Source: Anaerolineae bacterium
GTDB lineage: Bacteria; Chloroflexota; Anaerolineae; 4572-78; J111
Reading direction: 5' to 3'
DNA: 41,909 nt
Assembly (NCBI GenBank): GCA_023151115.1
Contig: JAKLJP010000054.1
Location: forward strand, 1 to 41,909
The position numbers and the translations under genes were made by a program. Below are positions 15,334 through 23,719 of the stretch, piece after piece (position 1 is the stretch's first letter; each line of letters begins with the position of its first letter). The notes under the pieces are model-generated. The model was not told the origin of the DNA, did not search any database, and was given only the letters and a program-made list of their open reading frames with translations.

Positions 15334-16221
15334 TTACTCGTCGCGGACGCCGGTTTCCCACGAGGAAAAGTCGGAGGTGGTGGGTAGGGTTATGCGCTCC
15401 ATGCGGTAAATATTGGGCATTTGCGGTTCGGAACTACGGGCAAAGCCGGTGACAACGTAGCCGCGTTTGAAGTAGGTTTCAAAAATATCGCGGGTCGACT
15501 CACGCCAGCCGCGAGCAATGCCCAGGTCCACCTTTTTGATGGCATTGAGGTCGGGCGGAATTTGGACCAGCAGCACGTCGTCGTCCATTTCCAAATCCTG
15601 GGCCATGGGGCGGGGCAAATTACCTTCCCAGGAAGCAAAGTTGACAAAGCGATATTGGTCCGCTTTGAGCCAATCTTCAGCGCGGGGACGCGGCTTGTTG
15701 CTGCGGATGCGCTCGCGCACCCGGTCGCTCATCAATTCCCATTCCAGCAGAAAGCGGTCGGTGGAGAGGCCGACCTGGAGCGGATTATTAACCGCGCCGT
15801 AGATATCGCGGGCGTAGTGGCGCACAATTCCGCCCAGCTTTTCAATGTTGAGGGTGGCGTTTTTGCCCAGCAGCGGGTCATAAGTCCATACAATCAGGTC
15901 AATCCCCTGCCGCAGCATCTGGTCACGCTGAGCCAGTTTGAGCTTCATGCCAATGCCCATGCCCTGGTATTGGGGCAAAACGCCCATGCGCTGCGAGAAG
16001 TGATACAGCTTTGAGCCTGACATGCCCAAATACCCATATACAAAACCGACCAGTTCGCCCCCCACATAAGCCCCCAGTAGCACCCCGCCGTTATGGGCCA
16101 CCGAGATGAGTTGGGTATAGGGGAAAACCATCAAATCGGTAAAGCCCCAGGTGGCCCGTTGAATCTCGTGGCATTTACGTAAATCGGTTAATGTGTTGAT
16201 GGAGCGAATTTTAACGTCCAT
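15334..16221 (-). CDS. Predicted GNAT-superfamily acetyltransferase (COG3375-like)
   Basis: A 295-residue protein, longer than a standard GNAT. The N-terminal half (about 1-130) holds the acetyltransferase fold with MGVLPQYQGMGIGMKLK as the acetyl-CoA loop, and WTYDPLLGKNATLNIEKLG follows, a hallmark of the COG3375 group. The C-terminal half (about 150-290) is a second alpha/beta part with IPPDLNAIKKVDLGIARGWR and YFKRGYVVTGFAR. Function in that group is unknown. The ATG at 16221 is the first in frame. It is a separate unit upstream of the smaller GNAT gene. Confidence 0.85.
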   Translation of the reverse strand: MDVKIRSINTLTDLRKCHEIQRATWGFTDLMVFPYTQLISVAHNGGVLLGAYVGGELVGFVYGYLGMSGSKLYHFSQRMGVLPQYQGMGIGMKLKLAQRDQMLRQGIDLIVWTYDPLLGKNATLNIEKLGGIVRHYARDIYGAVNNPLQVGLSTDRFLLEWELMSDRVRERIRSNKPRPRAEDWLKADQYRFVNFASWEGNLPRPMAQDLEMDDDVLLVQIPPDLNAIKKVDLGIARGWRESTRDIFETYFKRGYVVTGFARSSEPQMPNIYRMERITLPTTSDFSSWETGVRDE

Positions 16222-16468
16222 CCCAATCCTGACTGACTGCTCAAGACAATCAAATGTTTCCGCAAACTTAACAATAGTATATCATTCTTAAAGGGAGGCC
16301 GCAAGAGCAAAAATAAGGAATTTGGCCCAGACCCGAAAAGGGCAGTTTTTGGCCAGGTTATAATCAGGACTTATTGCATATTGTATTTTTGGAAAGGCTG
16401 GCAGTAAAATGATTTGAGAAAGCGGCTTTTTTCCGGCGTCACTATTCTAACGGCTGTGGGAAAATTCA

Positions 16469-16654
16469 ATGTTAGAAAAAACTGTTTATCTTATTATTAA
16501 AGCACTTGTTATTGGTGTATTAATCAACATCGGTTTACAACAGGTCTCAACAACTCCTTTGCCTGCCTCTGGCGATACCATTTTGCGCGAGAACGCCTCT
16601 GGCCAGAACTCCCTGAACACCGAATTCCACGTGACAAACCAGATAGAAAAGTAA
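16469..16654 (+). CDS. Possible small membrane peptide
   Basis: A 61-codon frame starting with a hydrophobic helix (about residues 5-23, TVYLIIKALVIGVLINIGL) followed by a polar tail. No family recognised. The only ribosome-like element is GTGGGAAA about 8 nt upstream. It ends just before a 20-bp perfect hairpin (16661-16713). Layout is that of a small secreted or membrane peptide, but coding status is uncertain; it may be chance. Confidence 0.35.
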   Translation: MLEKTVYLIIKALVIGVLINIGLQQVSTTPLPASGDTILRENASGQNSLNTEFHVTNQIEK

Positions 16655-16660
16655 CCGGGC

Positions 16661-16713
16661 CAGGACGCTCCTTTTTGGGCTTCTCCCCAAGCGGCCCAAA
16701 AAGGAGCGTCCTG
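16661..16713. repeat. 20-bp perfect inverted repeat
   Basis: CAGGACGCTCCTTTTTGGGC (16661-16680) is exactly complementary to 16694-16713 around a 13-nt loop (TTCTCCCCAAGCG). It lies 6 bp after the small membrane-peptide frame. There is no T-run, so a REP-like element or processing site is more likely than a terminator. Confidence 0.8.
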
Positions 16714-16728
16714 CTGTAATTGCTCAGA

Positions 16729-16822
16729 CATGTCATTTCGACCGCAGGGAGAAATCCCCAACACCTTGCTTTTAACCGTTGCACCCTGGGGATTTCTCGA
16801 CCTTCGGTCTCGAAATGACATG
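16729..16822. repeat. CATGTCATTTCGA palindromic repeat, copy 1
   Basis: Outer arms CATGTCATTTCGA and TCGAAATGACATG, with inner complementary arms GGAGAAATCCCCA and TGGGGATTTCTC. Related copies lie at 35846-35988 and, as a partial copy, at 41229-41270. The element resembles an intergenic palindrome family found across many bacteria. Confidence 0.8.
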
Positions 16823-16851
16823 AGGCTGAGTAGTAGTGTCTTGCCTCAGAT

Positions 16852-18099
16852 TTAAACCCATCCCCGTAATTTGGCAGCTTCGGCCACGCGCTCAACCGCC
16901 ACCAGGTAGGCGGCCAAACGATTGTGGACTTTTTTTGCCTGGGCCATCTGATGAACTGCCTGAAAAGCGGCGGTCATTTTGGCGTCCAACCGTTCATAGA
17001 CGGTTTCTCGGGACCAATAATAATCATAGGCGTTTTGCACTAACTCAAAATAACTCACCGTTACCCCGCCGGCATTGCACAAAAAGTCGGGAATAACGTA
17101 CACCCCGTGTTCATGCAAGATTTTGTCGGCTTCGGGCGTGGTTGGACCGTTAGCCAGTTCGGCCACAATTTTGGCCTTGATATTGCCGGCGTTTCCTTCG
17201 GTAATCACATTTTCGAGGGCCGAGGGGAAGAGCACAGCCACGTCCATCTCTAAAATTTCTTTGTTGTTGAGGGGGGTGGTGTTGGGCATACCCACTACCG
17301 AGCCGGTTTCCTTTTTGTGCCGGATGGTCGCTTCAACGCCCAGGCCATCTTCTTGAAAAACGCCGCCTTTGGAGTCCGACACGGCCACAACGCGCAGCCC
17401 CAGCATCTCCTGGGCCAACTGGTGGGCAAACTGACCGGCATTGCCATAGCCCTGAATGGCGGCGGTTTGCCCTTTGAGATTAAAGCCAAGAACGTTGGCC
17501 GCTTCTCGAACCGTGTATATGCCGCCCCGTGCAGTTGCGTCCTCACGTCCGGCTGACCCGCCCAGGGCCAGCGGTTTGCCGGTAATTGACCCCCCCGCCG
17601 AGTAGCCCCGAATCAGGCTGTACTCATCCATCATCCAGGCCATAATTTGAGGATTGGTGTAAACATCTGGGGCGGGCACGTCGGTATTTTCGCCTAAAAT
17701 TTTCCACACCGCTCGAATATAACCTCTGGCCAGCCGTTCCTGCTCGGTGGGGGATAACTCTTTGGGGTTGCAAACGACGCCGCCTTTACCCCCACCCAGG
17801 GGAATGTCCACCACCGCCGTTTTCCAGGTCATCCAGGCAGCCAGGGCGCGCACGGTGTCTATGGTTTCGTCGGGATGCCAGCGTAGACCGCCCTTGCAAG
17901 CGCCGCGTGCGTCGTTATACTGCACTCGGAAGCCCTTGAAAATGCGGACGCTGCCGTCATCCATGCGCACGGGGATGGTAACGGTTAATTCCCGCATCGG
18001 CTCGCGCAGCAGAGCGTGGGTAGCAGGGTCTAACCCCAAGATGGCGGCGGCTTCGTCGAGCTGGCGCTGAGCTATGGTAAATGGATTGTTTTCGGACAT
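16852..18099 (-). CDS. gdhA: Glutamate dehydrogenase (Glu/Leu/Phe/Val dehydrogenase family)
   Basis: A 415-residue cytosolic enzyme interconverting glutamate and 2-oxoglutarate plus ammonia. Seen are the substrate-binding GGLRWHP and [17 protein letters not shown] (catalytic Lys region), [27 protein letters not shown], and the Rossmann segment [17 protein letters not shown] at the dinucleotide loop does not settle NAD versus NADP. Length matches hexameric bacterial enzymes. The ATG at 18099 follows an in-frame GTG; AAAGGAT is about 8 nt upstream. A terminator-like hairpin and a structured leader (18127-18255) precede it, suggesting attenuation. Confidence 0.95.
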   Translation of the reverse strand: MSENNPFTIAQRQLDEAAAILGLDPATHALLREPMRELTVTIPVRMDDGSVRIFKGFRVQYNDARGACKGGLRWHPDETIDTVRALAAWMTWKTAVVDIPLGGGKGGVVCNPKELSPTEQERLARGYIRAVWKILGENTDVPAPDVYTNPQIMAWMMDEYSLIRGYSAGGSITGKPLALGGSAGREDATARGGIYTVREAANVLGFNLKGQTAAIQGYGNAGQFAHQLAQEMLGLRVVAVSDSKGGVFQEDGLGVEATIRHKKETGSVVGMPNTTPLNNKEILEMDVAVLFPSALENVITEGNAGNIKAKIVAELANGPTTPEADKILHEHGVYVIPDFLCNAGGVTVSYFELVQNAYDYYWSRETVYERLDAKMTAAFQAVHQMAQAKKVHNRLAAYLVAVERVAEAAKLRGWV

Positions 18100-18126
18100 C
18101 ACTTAATCCTTTCTATGATAATCTCA

Positions 18127-18163
18127 CAAAAAAAGCGAACCTTTATTTTGTTATGGTTCGCTT
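18127..18163 (-). terminator. Terminator hairpin between gatB and gdhA
   Basis: On the minus strand AAGCGAACC pairs with GGTTCGCTT (18033-type stem at 18055-18063 offset; exact arms 18155-18163 and 18133-18141) over 9 bp with a 13-nt loop, followed by about seven T residues. It ends 28 nt before the gdhA ATG. It may end gatB transcripts, or, if the promoter at 18250-18277 is used, control read-through into gdhA. Confidence 0.75.
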
Positions 18164-18277
18164 CTGTCTTGAATAAGAAACTTGCTTTTATTTGTCCCTT
18201 TAGCCAGAACGCGCCACCTTGCGCGTCCAAACTATTCAATTACGGTCATATTATAAGCCGCTTTGCTGAAACTTGAA
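18164..18277 (-). promoter_or_regulatory. Putative gdhA promoter and structured leader
   Basis: A minus-strand TATAAT (18255-18250) with a weak TTCAAG -35 (18277-18272) predicts a leader of about 145 nt. Within it, 18233-18239 and 18169-18175 form a 7-bp closing stem (TTGAATA/TATTCAA) and 18221-18226 pairs with 18209-18214 (ACGCGC/GCGCGT). The terminator at 18127-18163 follows directly. This aptamer-plus-terminator layout suits a riboswitch or attenuator, but it matches no riboswitch class I know. Confidence 0.4.
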
Positions 18278-18311
18278 CAGTGATGAATGTCACCATGTCC
18301 GCTGGCGCATG

Positions 18312-19757
18312 TCATTGCTGCAACTGTTCGCGCAAGGCCTGTTCCGCCAATTGAGGATTGGCCTTACCGCGTGTGGCTTTCATCACCTGGCCCACCAAAA
18401 ATTTGAGCGTCGCCTCTTTGCCCGCCCTGAATTGGGCCACCGGGTCCGGGTTATCGGCGATGACCTGCTGGGCGACGGCGGTCAGTTGGCCGGCATCGCT
18501 GATCTGGCGCAGACCCAACGCTTCGATAATCTCTAGCGGCGGCCGGCCCGTATCGAACATGACGCCAAAGGTTTGCTTGGCCGCCGGCTGGTTGATGGCG
18601 TTGCTGTTGACCAGGTCAATCAGCGCCACCAAATGCTCCGGCTTGATTTTGACCTCGCCAATTTCGACGCCTCGCTCGCCGAGCAGTCGAAACAGTTCGC
18701 CGGAAACCCAATTGCTAATCAGTTTGGGGGTCACGGTGGTTTTATCACCCGCTGCCGCCACCACACTTTCATAATACGCGGCGATGGCCCGGTCTTCGCT
18801 CAAAATTCTGGCCTCTTTTTGGCTCAGGCCGTAATCGGTGACATAACGAGTCAATTTGCGGTCGGGCAGTTCGGGCAGGCCGGCGCTCATCTGTTCAATC
18901 CAGGCCGGGTCCAAATCCAGCGGCGGCAGGTCTGGCTCCGGGAAGTAGCGATAGCCGGTGTCGCCCTCTTTGCTGCGCTGCAGCACGGTAACGCTGCGGT
19001 TTTCGTCCCAGCCCATCGTCACCTGCTCGATGACGCCGCCGCCGCTGAGCACTTTGGCCTGCCGCTCGATTTCGTAGGCAATCGAGTTGCGTACCGAGCG
19101 GAAGGAGTTGAGGTTCTTGATTTCGACTTTGGTGCCCCATTTGTCCGTAGCCACGTCCATCAAGGAGAGGTTGACCTCGCAGCGCATGGCCCCTTTTTCC
19201 ATGTCGCCGCTGCTGACGCCCAAATAGCGAACCAGTTGGCGCAGCTTAGTCACATAAGCGTAGGCCTCTTCCGCCGAGTGAATGTCGGCCTCGGTCACAA
19301 TTTCGACCAGCGGCACGCCGGCCCGGTTCAGGTCTACCAGGCTGTAGTTGTTAACATGGACCAGCTTGCCGGTATCTTCTTCCAGGTGAACCCGGCGGAT
19401 GCGGATGCGTTTGGATTGGCCGTCGCCGGTTTCAATATCCACATAGCCGCCCAAACATAGTGGCAGCTCATACTGCGAAATCTGGTAGCCTTTGGGCAGG
19501 TCAGGATAAAAGTAATTTTTGCGAGCAAAGACATTGTGCGGCTGGATGTCGCAGTTCAGGGCCAGACCAATCATGATTGTGTATTCAATGGCCCGTTGGT
19601 TGATGACCGGCAGCGCGCCGGGCATGCCCAGGCAGACCGGGCAGACGTGAGTATTGGGCGGCACGCCAAAAAAGTCGGCATTGCAGCCGCAAAACATTTT
19701 GCTGTGGGTGTTCAGTTCGACATGGACTTCCATGCCGATGATGGGTTGGTAGGTCAT
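18312..19757 (-). CDS. gatB: Aspartyl/glutamyl-tRNA amidotransferase subunit B
   Basis: A 481-residue subunit of the GatCAB complex, which converts Glu-tRNA(Gln) (and Asp-tRNA(Asn)) to the amide form using ammonia delivered by GatA. Seen are [19 protein letters not shown] (5-23, with Cys zinc ligands), [68 protein letters not shown] and the C-terminal YqeY-like tail ([18 protein letters not shown]) that binds tRNA. Length is normal. GAGGG is about 7 nt before the ATG. gatA and gatC are not next to it, as is common. Confidence 0.97.
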   Translation of the reverse strand: MTYQPIIGMEVHVELNTHSKMFCGCNADFFGVPPNTHVCPVCLGMPGALPVINQRAIEYTIMIGLALNCDIQPHNVFARKNYFYPDLPKGYQISQYELPLCLGGYVDIETGDGQSKRIRIRRVHLEEDTGKLVHVNNYSLVDLNRAGVPLVEIVTEADIHSAEEAYAYVTKLRQLVRYLGVSSGDMEKGAMRCEVNLSLMDVATDKWGTKVEIKNLNSFRSVRNSIAYEIERQAKVLSGGGVIEQVTMGWDENRSVTVLQRSKEGDTGYRYFPEPDLPPLDLDPAWIEQMSAGLPELPDRKLTRYVTDYGLSQKEARILSEDRAIAAYYESVVAAAGDKTTVTPKLISNWVSGELFRLLGERGVEIGEVKIKPEHLVALIDLVNSNAINQPAAKQTFGVMFDTGRPPLEIIEALGLRQISDAGQLTAVAQQVIADNPDPVAQFRAGKEATLKFLVGQVMKATRGKANPQLAEQALREQLQQ

Positions 19758-19773
19758 GGTCAGCCCTCTGGTC

Positions 19774-20163
19774 TTAAGTCACATTTAATTTTTGTTCAAT
19801 TTCTTTGAAAACTTGGCTCAACGTCGGCTTTTCTGAGGGGTGCGGAGTTTCGTTTGGGCCGATGTGTTTGTGATGGGGAAAGGTGGGGAAATCAGGATAA
19901 TGAGGGGCGTTATCATAGCGAAAAATATGCTCGGGTCCTTTGAGATAAGTGTAAGCGTAACGCAAAACTTCTGGATAGCCGGCTGTTGTGTCAATAACTT
20001 CATCAATGGTTAGAAAAGAGCCATCCCAAAAAGAAACCCGCGCCCGAAAGAGACCCCGATATAGGTCAAAGCCTTGGGCAGTAACAGGTTCTTCAACAGA
20101 GACGATAGAATGATTTTGTTGGATACCGCGTCGTAAACTCTCGAAATAATCAAAGATAGTCAT
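19774..20163 (-). CDS. TumE-like toxin (DUF6516 family)
   Basis: A 129-residue protein. The core [20 protein letters not shown] and [34 protein letters not shown] fit the TumE / DUF6516 family, whose members act as toxins in two-gene systems. The C-terminal tail is Pro- and Lys-rich. The ATG at 20163 begins the conserved part ([14 protein letters not shown]); the frame remains open upstream into the neighbouring gene but without a ribosome site. The partner at 20174-20482 ends 10 nt upstream, so the two are an operon. Family assignment is from pattern memory. Confidence 0.7.
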   Translation of the reverse strand: MTIFDYFESLRRGIQQNHSIVSVEEPVTAQGFDLYRGLFRARVSFWDGSFLTIDEVIDTTAGYPEVLRYAYTYLKGPEHIFRYDNAPHYPDFPTFPHHKHIGPNETPHPSEKPTLSQVFKEIEQKLNVT

Positions 20164-20173
20164 CGTGAATGAG

Positions 20174-20482
20174 TTATTGGGGCTGGGTTTGAGGTGCCAT
20201 TCGTTCAAGTAATTCTTGCAGACCAGCCCAAACGATGAAATCTCCTTCATCACCCATTTCACCCCGCAAGAAACGTGGGTAAAACTCGGCGGTTTTCATG
20301 GAGTAGCGCGTTTCAAAGGCTTGAAGTTGGCTACGCAGGGCCTGGAGGCCGTTAGTTTGGGTATCATCCGGGTCGGGCACTACTAAAACCAACAGCCGTG
20401 CTTGGGGTTGGACCCCCTCAAGTTCTTGCTCAAGCCGCACCAGGCCGTGACCTTCATAAACTGCCTTGATAATTTCGGGCAT
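20174..20482 (-). CDS. AF2212-like (DUF104) antitoxin candidate
   Basis: A 102-residue protein. The N-terminus PEIIKAVYEGHGLVRLEQEL matches the DUF104/AF2212-like antitoxin pattern (AVYE-x-G-x-L-x-PLE). A C-terminal helix pair (TAEFYPRFLRG; GDFIVWAGLQELLERM) follows, possibly the toxin-binding part. AAGGAG lies about 10 nt before the ATG. It precedes the TumE-like gene by 10 nt. TumE is usually paired with an HTH antitoxin (TumA), so this combination, if real, is a non-canonical pairing. It follows the remnant of an MNT gene. Confidence 0.6.
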   Translation of the reverse strand: MPEIIKAVYEGHGLVRLEQELEGVQPQARLLVLVVPDPDDTQTNGLQALRSQLQAFETRYSMKTAEFYPRFLRGEMGDEGDFIVWAGLQELLERMAPQTQPQ

Positions 20483-20496
20483 GAAAGTTTTTCTCC

Positions 20497-20679
20497 TTAC
20501 TGTAAAAACTGAACCCCAACCGGAGCCAAATAATCCGCTTCTCCCCGCACCACCGAGCCAAAAAGCGCCATTCGTTCCACTGGAAATCGCGTGGTAATAG
20601 TTGACTTGATTTTTTGGAGCGCGTAATGTTCAGTGTTATTCAAGGGGAGTTCATACCTGGAATTTTTGTAATTCATCAT
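20497..20679 (-). pseudogene. Remnant of an MNT-type nucleotidyltransferase
   Basis: A 60-codon frame whose residues about 25-49 (RFPVERMALFGSVVRGEAD) match the start of minimal nucleotidyltransferase domains, including the GS-x-x-RGE-AD signature. The expected following acidic motif (S-D-x-D-L-x-V) and the rest of the fold are missing; the frame runs into YLAPVGVQFLQ and stops 14 nt before the antitoxin start. So the catalytic Asp pair is gone. MNT proteins act as antitoxins of HEPN toxins; no HEPN gene is present. Probably a deletion relic. Confidence 0.65.
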
Positions 20680-20832
20680 CTATTGTTTTGTGACCTGAGA
20701 ATCAGCCATAATTTTAAGCCTCAGAATAAGCACAATTGCTGCGCAAACCTATTGAACTTATCTGATTATACCCCCCGACGGTAGATATAAAAAATGCTTT
20801 CTTGCTTGAACGAATTAAAACTCCCATAATTA

Positions 20833-20861
20833 ATATATCCCAAAGCTGATTTGGGATATAT
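20833..20861. repeat. 12-bp inverted repeat downstream of rmlA
   Basis: ATATATCCCAAA (20833-20844) pairs with TTTGGGATATAT (20850-20861) around GCTGA. It lies 50 bp after the rmlA stop on the minus strand. It may terminate that transcript, though only a weak T-rich stretch (GAGTTTTAATT) follows at some distance. Confidence 0.65.
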
Positions 20862-20911
20862 TTGGTATATTGGGTAATAATTTGGATTATGTTGGATAAG
20901 AATTTGAAGTA

Positions 20912-21994
20912 TCAACCACTCTCATCGCCCAGCAGCCCCAATTGGGAATGGTCGCCCAGGGTGAATTTGTAGGCCCGCGGGCGAATGGGCGAGCGATGGA
21001 CGACCACATGGCGGCCAATCAGGCTGTCTTCGATGCGGCGGTTGATATTGCGGATCTGGCTGTGTTCCAGGACAATCGAGCGGGAGATTTCCGCGTTCTC
21101 AACCAGGCAGTGGTGATAAATACTGGTGAAAGGGCCAATGTAGGCATTGACAATGCGGGTATCTTTGCCGATAATGGCCGGCCCACGCACCACGCTGTTA
21201 ATAATCTCCGCGCCCGATTCGACCGTCACCCGGCTGTCTACCTCGCTGTCGCGGTCAACATAGCCTTCGACGGCGGGCTTTAATTCTTCCAGCACCCGGC
21301 TGTTGGCTTCGAGCATATCCATGGGCTTGCCGGTGTCAATCCACCAGCCGCGGTGAATGTAGGCATGGACCTTGTGACCCCGGTCCACCAGCCATTGGAT
21401 CGCATCGGTAATTTCCAGTTCGCCGCGCCAACTAGGTTTGATGGCGTTGACCGCCTCAAAGATGTGGGCATCAAACATATAAATACCCACCAGAGCCAAA
21501 TTGCTGGGCGGCTCTTTGGGTTTTTCGATCAGCTTGATGATCTGGCCCTGGTCGTCCAACTGGGCCACCCCATACTGCTGGGGCTGTTCAACCTGGGTGA
21601 GCACAATCTGCGAGTTATAACTGCTGCTGGCAAATTGGGCAATCAGCGGGCTGATGCCGCCCTGGATCACATTGTCACCCAAAAACATCACAAAATGATC
21701 GTCGCCCAAAAAGTCTTGCGAAATTTTGACAGCGTGGGCCAAACCCAGCGGCGCATCCTGCGGAATATAGGTGATATTGACATCCCACTGCTTGCCCGGC
21801 CCAACGGCTCGCTTGATTTCCTCAGCCGTGTCACCCACAACAATGCCAATATCGCTAATGCCGGCATCCCGGATGGCTTCGATAACCCGAAACAGGACCG
21901 GCTTATTAGCTACCGGAATCAGTTGTTTCGCGCTGGTATAGGTCAGCGGGTAAAGCCGCGTCCCCTTTCCGCCGCTCAGAATCAGTCCTTTCAC
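20912..21994 (-). CDS. rmlA: Glucose-1-phosphate thymidylyltransferase, long form
   Basis: A 360-residue enzyme that makes dTDP-glucose from dTTP and glucose 1-phosphate. The nucleotidyl-binding signature GGKGTRLYPLTYTSAKQLIP (9-28), GDTAEEI, FLGDNVIQGG, IEKPKEPPSNLALVGIYMF and GWWIDTGKP are all present. About 110 C-terminal residues form a left-handed beta-helix (DSEVDSRVTVESGAEIINS onwards), marking the long RmlA type frequent in actinobacteria, archaea and Chloroflexota. The start at 21994 has AAGGAGGATT about 8 nt upstream. It works with rfbB (59-1081) and heads the downstream end of the polysaccharide block. Confidence 0.93.
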   Translation of the reverse strand: MKGLILSGGKGTRLYPLTYTSAKQLIPVANKPVLFRVIEAIRDAGISDIGIVVGDTAEEIKRAVGPGKQWDVNITYIPQDAPLGLAHAVKISQDFLGDDHFVMFLGDNVIQGGISPLIAQFASSSYNSQIVLTQVEQPQQYGVAQLDDQGQIIKLIEKPKEPPSNLALVGIYMFDAHIFEAVNAIKPSWRGELEITDAIQWLVDRGHKVHAYIHRGWWIDTGKPMDMLEANSRVLEELKPAVEGYVDRDSEVDSRVTVESGAEIINSVVRGPAIIGKDTRIVNAYIGPFTSIYHHCLVENAEISRSIVLEHSQIRNINRRIEDSLIGRHVVVHRSPIRPRAYKFTLGDHSQLGLLGDESG

Positions 21995-22129
21995 GGTGAA
22001 GAATCCTCCTTGAAAACAGTAATCAGTAGTCAGTAGCCAGAGTATTATTTTTAGCAGGGGTAGCGTGCCCTGGGCTATGATAGTCCCATTATAGATACCC
22101 CTTCTACTACCTGCTACTGTGTTATTTTG

Positions 22130-22864
22130 TCAAATAAATACTGGTGCAATGACGATTGGCTCATTTTTGACAATCGCCAGGGGGCGGGCGCTGACCATGG
22201 CCGTGGCTTGCTCCAGCCCTACAATTGCGGCGGCAGCATCTCGCGCGGCGGTGAGGGTGGGCGGGCGGTGATAGGAATGGTGGGCATCGGAGGCAATGAT
22301 ATGGGCCATTCCGTTGCGCAACATCGTTTCAGCAACTTTTTTCGCTCGCCAGTCGTTATTGCCGGTCAGGCTGGTGGCGGTAATTTGGGTCAGGCCGCCG
22401 GCGGCCAAAAATGGCTCAATTAACCCCAAATTGTCCTGAATAGGCCGGATGCGCTCCGGGTGCGCCATAATCGGGATGTAACCGCGCTCAAACAGTTCAA
22501 AAAGCATGGCATCGGTCTGCCTGTCGTAATGGCTAAAAAGCGGCTCGGCCAAAACGTATTTACTGCTGCCCAGCGGCCCGGCCCTGTGATTATCCCAATC
22601 GTCAAACATGTCATCATACAGGCGAACTTCATGGCCGGGGAGCAGGGTCAGAGGGATGCCGGCTTGATCGAGTTCAGCCTGTAATTGAGCCGTACGCTCC
22701 CCTACCTCCTGGCGGGAGAGTGGGGTGTAATCGCGGTGATGAGGTGTGGCAAATAAATGAGTCAGCCCATCGGCTACGGCCATTCGAGCCATGTCCAGGC
22801 TTTCAGTCAGGTCGCGGGCGCCGTCGTCCACGTGAGGGAGAATGTGAGTGTGGATGTCAATCAT
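22130..22864 (-). CDS. CpsB/YwqE-type protein-tyrosine phosphatase (PHP fold)
   Basis: A 244-residue metal-dependent phosphatase that removes phosphate from the tyrosine kinase controlling polysaccharide export. Conserved pieces are IDIHTHILPHVDDGARDLTE (2-21), ATPHHRDY, GHEVRLYDD, MAHPERIRPIQ and ASDAHHSYHRPPTL, providing the His/Asp/Glu metal ligands of the PHP domain. It lies between rmlA and the coiled-coil gene, in the same direction as the CpsD-like gene (23720-24376), as in Gram-positive Wzy-type loci. The ATG at 22864 has AGGAAC about 7 nt upstream. Confidence 0.9.
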   Translation of the reverse strand: MIDIHTHILPHVDDGARDLTESLDMARMAVADGLTHLFATPHHRDYTPLSRQEVGERTAQLQAELDQAGIPLTLLPGHEVRLYDDMFDDWDNHRAGPLGSSKYVLAEPLFSHYDRQTDAMLFELFERGYIPIMAHPERIRPIQDNLGLIEPFLAAGGLTQITATSLTGNNDWRAKKVAETMLRNGMAHIIASDAHHSYHRPPTLTAARDAAAAIVGLEQATAMVSARPLAIVKNEPIVIAPVFI

Positions 22865-22955
22865 GGGATTCCTGTTCCTTGCATAAAAGTGGGGGACGAC
22901 GGGCGTCCCCCGGATGATAGTGACAAACCTGTTTGTCTTGTTGTCTCGTTGTTAT

Positions 22956-23005
22956 CTTGTTCCCAAACTCAGTTTGGGAACAAGACAACTCAGTTTGGGA
23001 ACGAG
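22956..23005. repeat. CTTGTTCCCAAACT palindrome with extra half-copy
   Basis: CTTGTTCCCAAACT (22956-22969) is exactly complementary to AGTTTGGGAACAAG (22971-22984) with a single central C, and a second right-hand arm ACTCAGTTTGGGAACGAG follows (22988-23005). It sits between the coiled-coil gene stop and the CpsB-like start, where it could modulate operon read-through. Confidence 0.75.
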
Positions 23006-23029
23006 CCAAACAAGACGGATTGAGAAAAA

Positions 23030-23695
23030 TTACCTTTCCTCAAGCAGTTTTGCTAATTGGGCCTCCAGCCGATCCACCCGGCTTTCCAGTTTGAGTAAAT
23101 CTTCGTGAGTGGGGTATTTTTGATGCTCTTGCTGATGTTTCTTTAAATCGGCCCGCAAATCCAAGATCGCATCGGTGACCCATTTGACCTGATTTTCCAA
23201 AGAGCTAAAGCGCCGCTCCAGATTGGTGATGCGGTTTTCAAGGCTATCCAAACGCCCTTTGATTTGGTTAAATTCGCGGGTGGAGAAGTCAATAATATGT
23301 TGGATATTTTCGTTGATGTCTCGTAATTCTTGCTCAAACTGAACCGATTTTTCCTTGAGGAAGCCGACATCGGTTTTGAGGCCAGCGACATCGGTTTTGA
23401 GACCAGCGACATCGGTTTTGAGACCAGCGACATCGGTTTTGAGACCAGCGACATCAGTTTTGAGGCCAGCGACATCAGTTTTGAGGCCAGCGACATCAGT
23501 TTTGAGGCCAGCGACATCGGTTTTGAGGGTGGCGACATCAGTTTTGAGGCCAGCGACATCGGTTTTGAGGGCGGCGACATCGGCCCGCAAGTCGGCTGTT
23601 TCCTCGCGGACAATCTCACGGACAATGGGCGGCACTTCCTCTTTGACAACTTGCCGCATCAACTCCAGCATTTCGCGTTTTTCGTCATTGGTCAT
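23030..23695 (-). CDS. Heptad-repeat coiled-coil protein in the polysaccharide operon
   Basis: A 221-residue soluble protein. Residues 1-38 are charged helix (EEVPPIVREIVREETADLRA). Residues about 39-115 are perfect seven-residue repeats, mostly AGLKTDV, with AALKTDV and ATLKTDV variants near the beginning. Residues about 115-221 continue as coiled coil with LDSLENRITNLERRFSSLE and LLKLESRVDRLEAQLAKLL. It should form a long trimeric or dimeric rod. No signal peptide or membrane segment. I do not know its function; its place between CpsB- and CpsD-like genes suggests a scaffold or spacer for the export machinery. Related LKTDV-repeat proteins occur elsewhere without defined function. Confidence 0.8.
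   Translation of the reverse strand: MTNDEKREMLELMRQVVKEEVPPIVREIVREETADLRADVAALKTDVAGLKTDVATLKTDVAGLKTDVAGLKTDVAGLKTDVAGLKTDVAGLKTDVAGLKTDVAGLKTDVGFLKEKSVQFEQELRDINENIQHIIDFSTREFNQIKGRLDSLENRITNLERRFSSLENQVKWVTDAILDLRADLKKHQQEHQKYPTHEDLLKLESRVDRLEAQLAKLLEER
23359..23588. repeat. 21-bp tandem repeat (minisatellite) inside the coiled-coil gene
   Basis: About eleven head-to-tail copies of a 21-bp unit, consensus RCCAGCGACATCRGTTTTGAG on the plus strand, with only a few substitutions (A/G at two positions, and GGTGGC or GGCGGC variants near the right end). The unit length is a multiple of three and seven codons long, so copy-number change keeps both frame and heptad phase. Confidence 0.92.
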
Positions 23696-23719
23696 GGGTC
23701 AGTTCCCGGTTACGACTGG

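Noticed and set aside
18127..18255. T-box-like AAGGTGGCGCG in the gdhA leader
   Set aside because: A T-box needs the longer GGTGGNACCGCG element with a specifier stem and an amino-acid gene downstream; ACC is missing and gdhA is not a typical target.
18127..18255. glnA-type glutamine riboswitch
   Set aside because: The conserved CGTTCA and GGACGGAAGTAGG core is not present.
23359..23588. CRISPR-like regular repeats
   Set aside because: The 21-bp units are contiguous without spacers and are translated as heptads of a coiled-coil protein.
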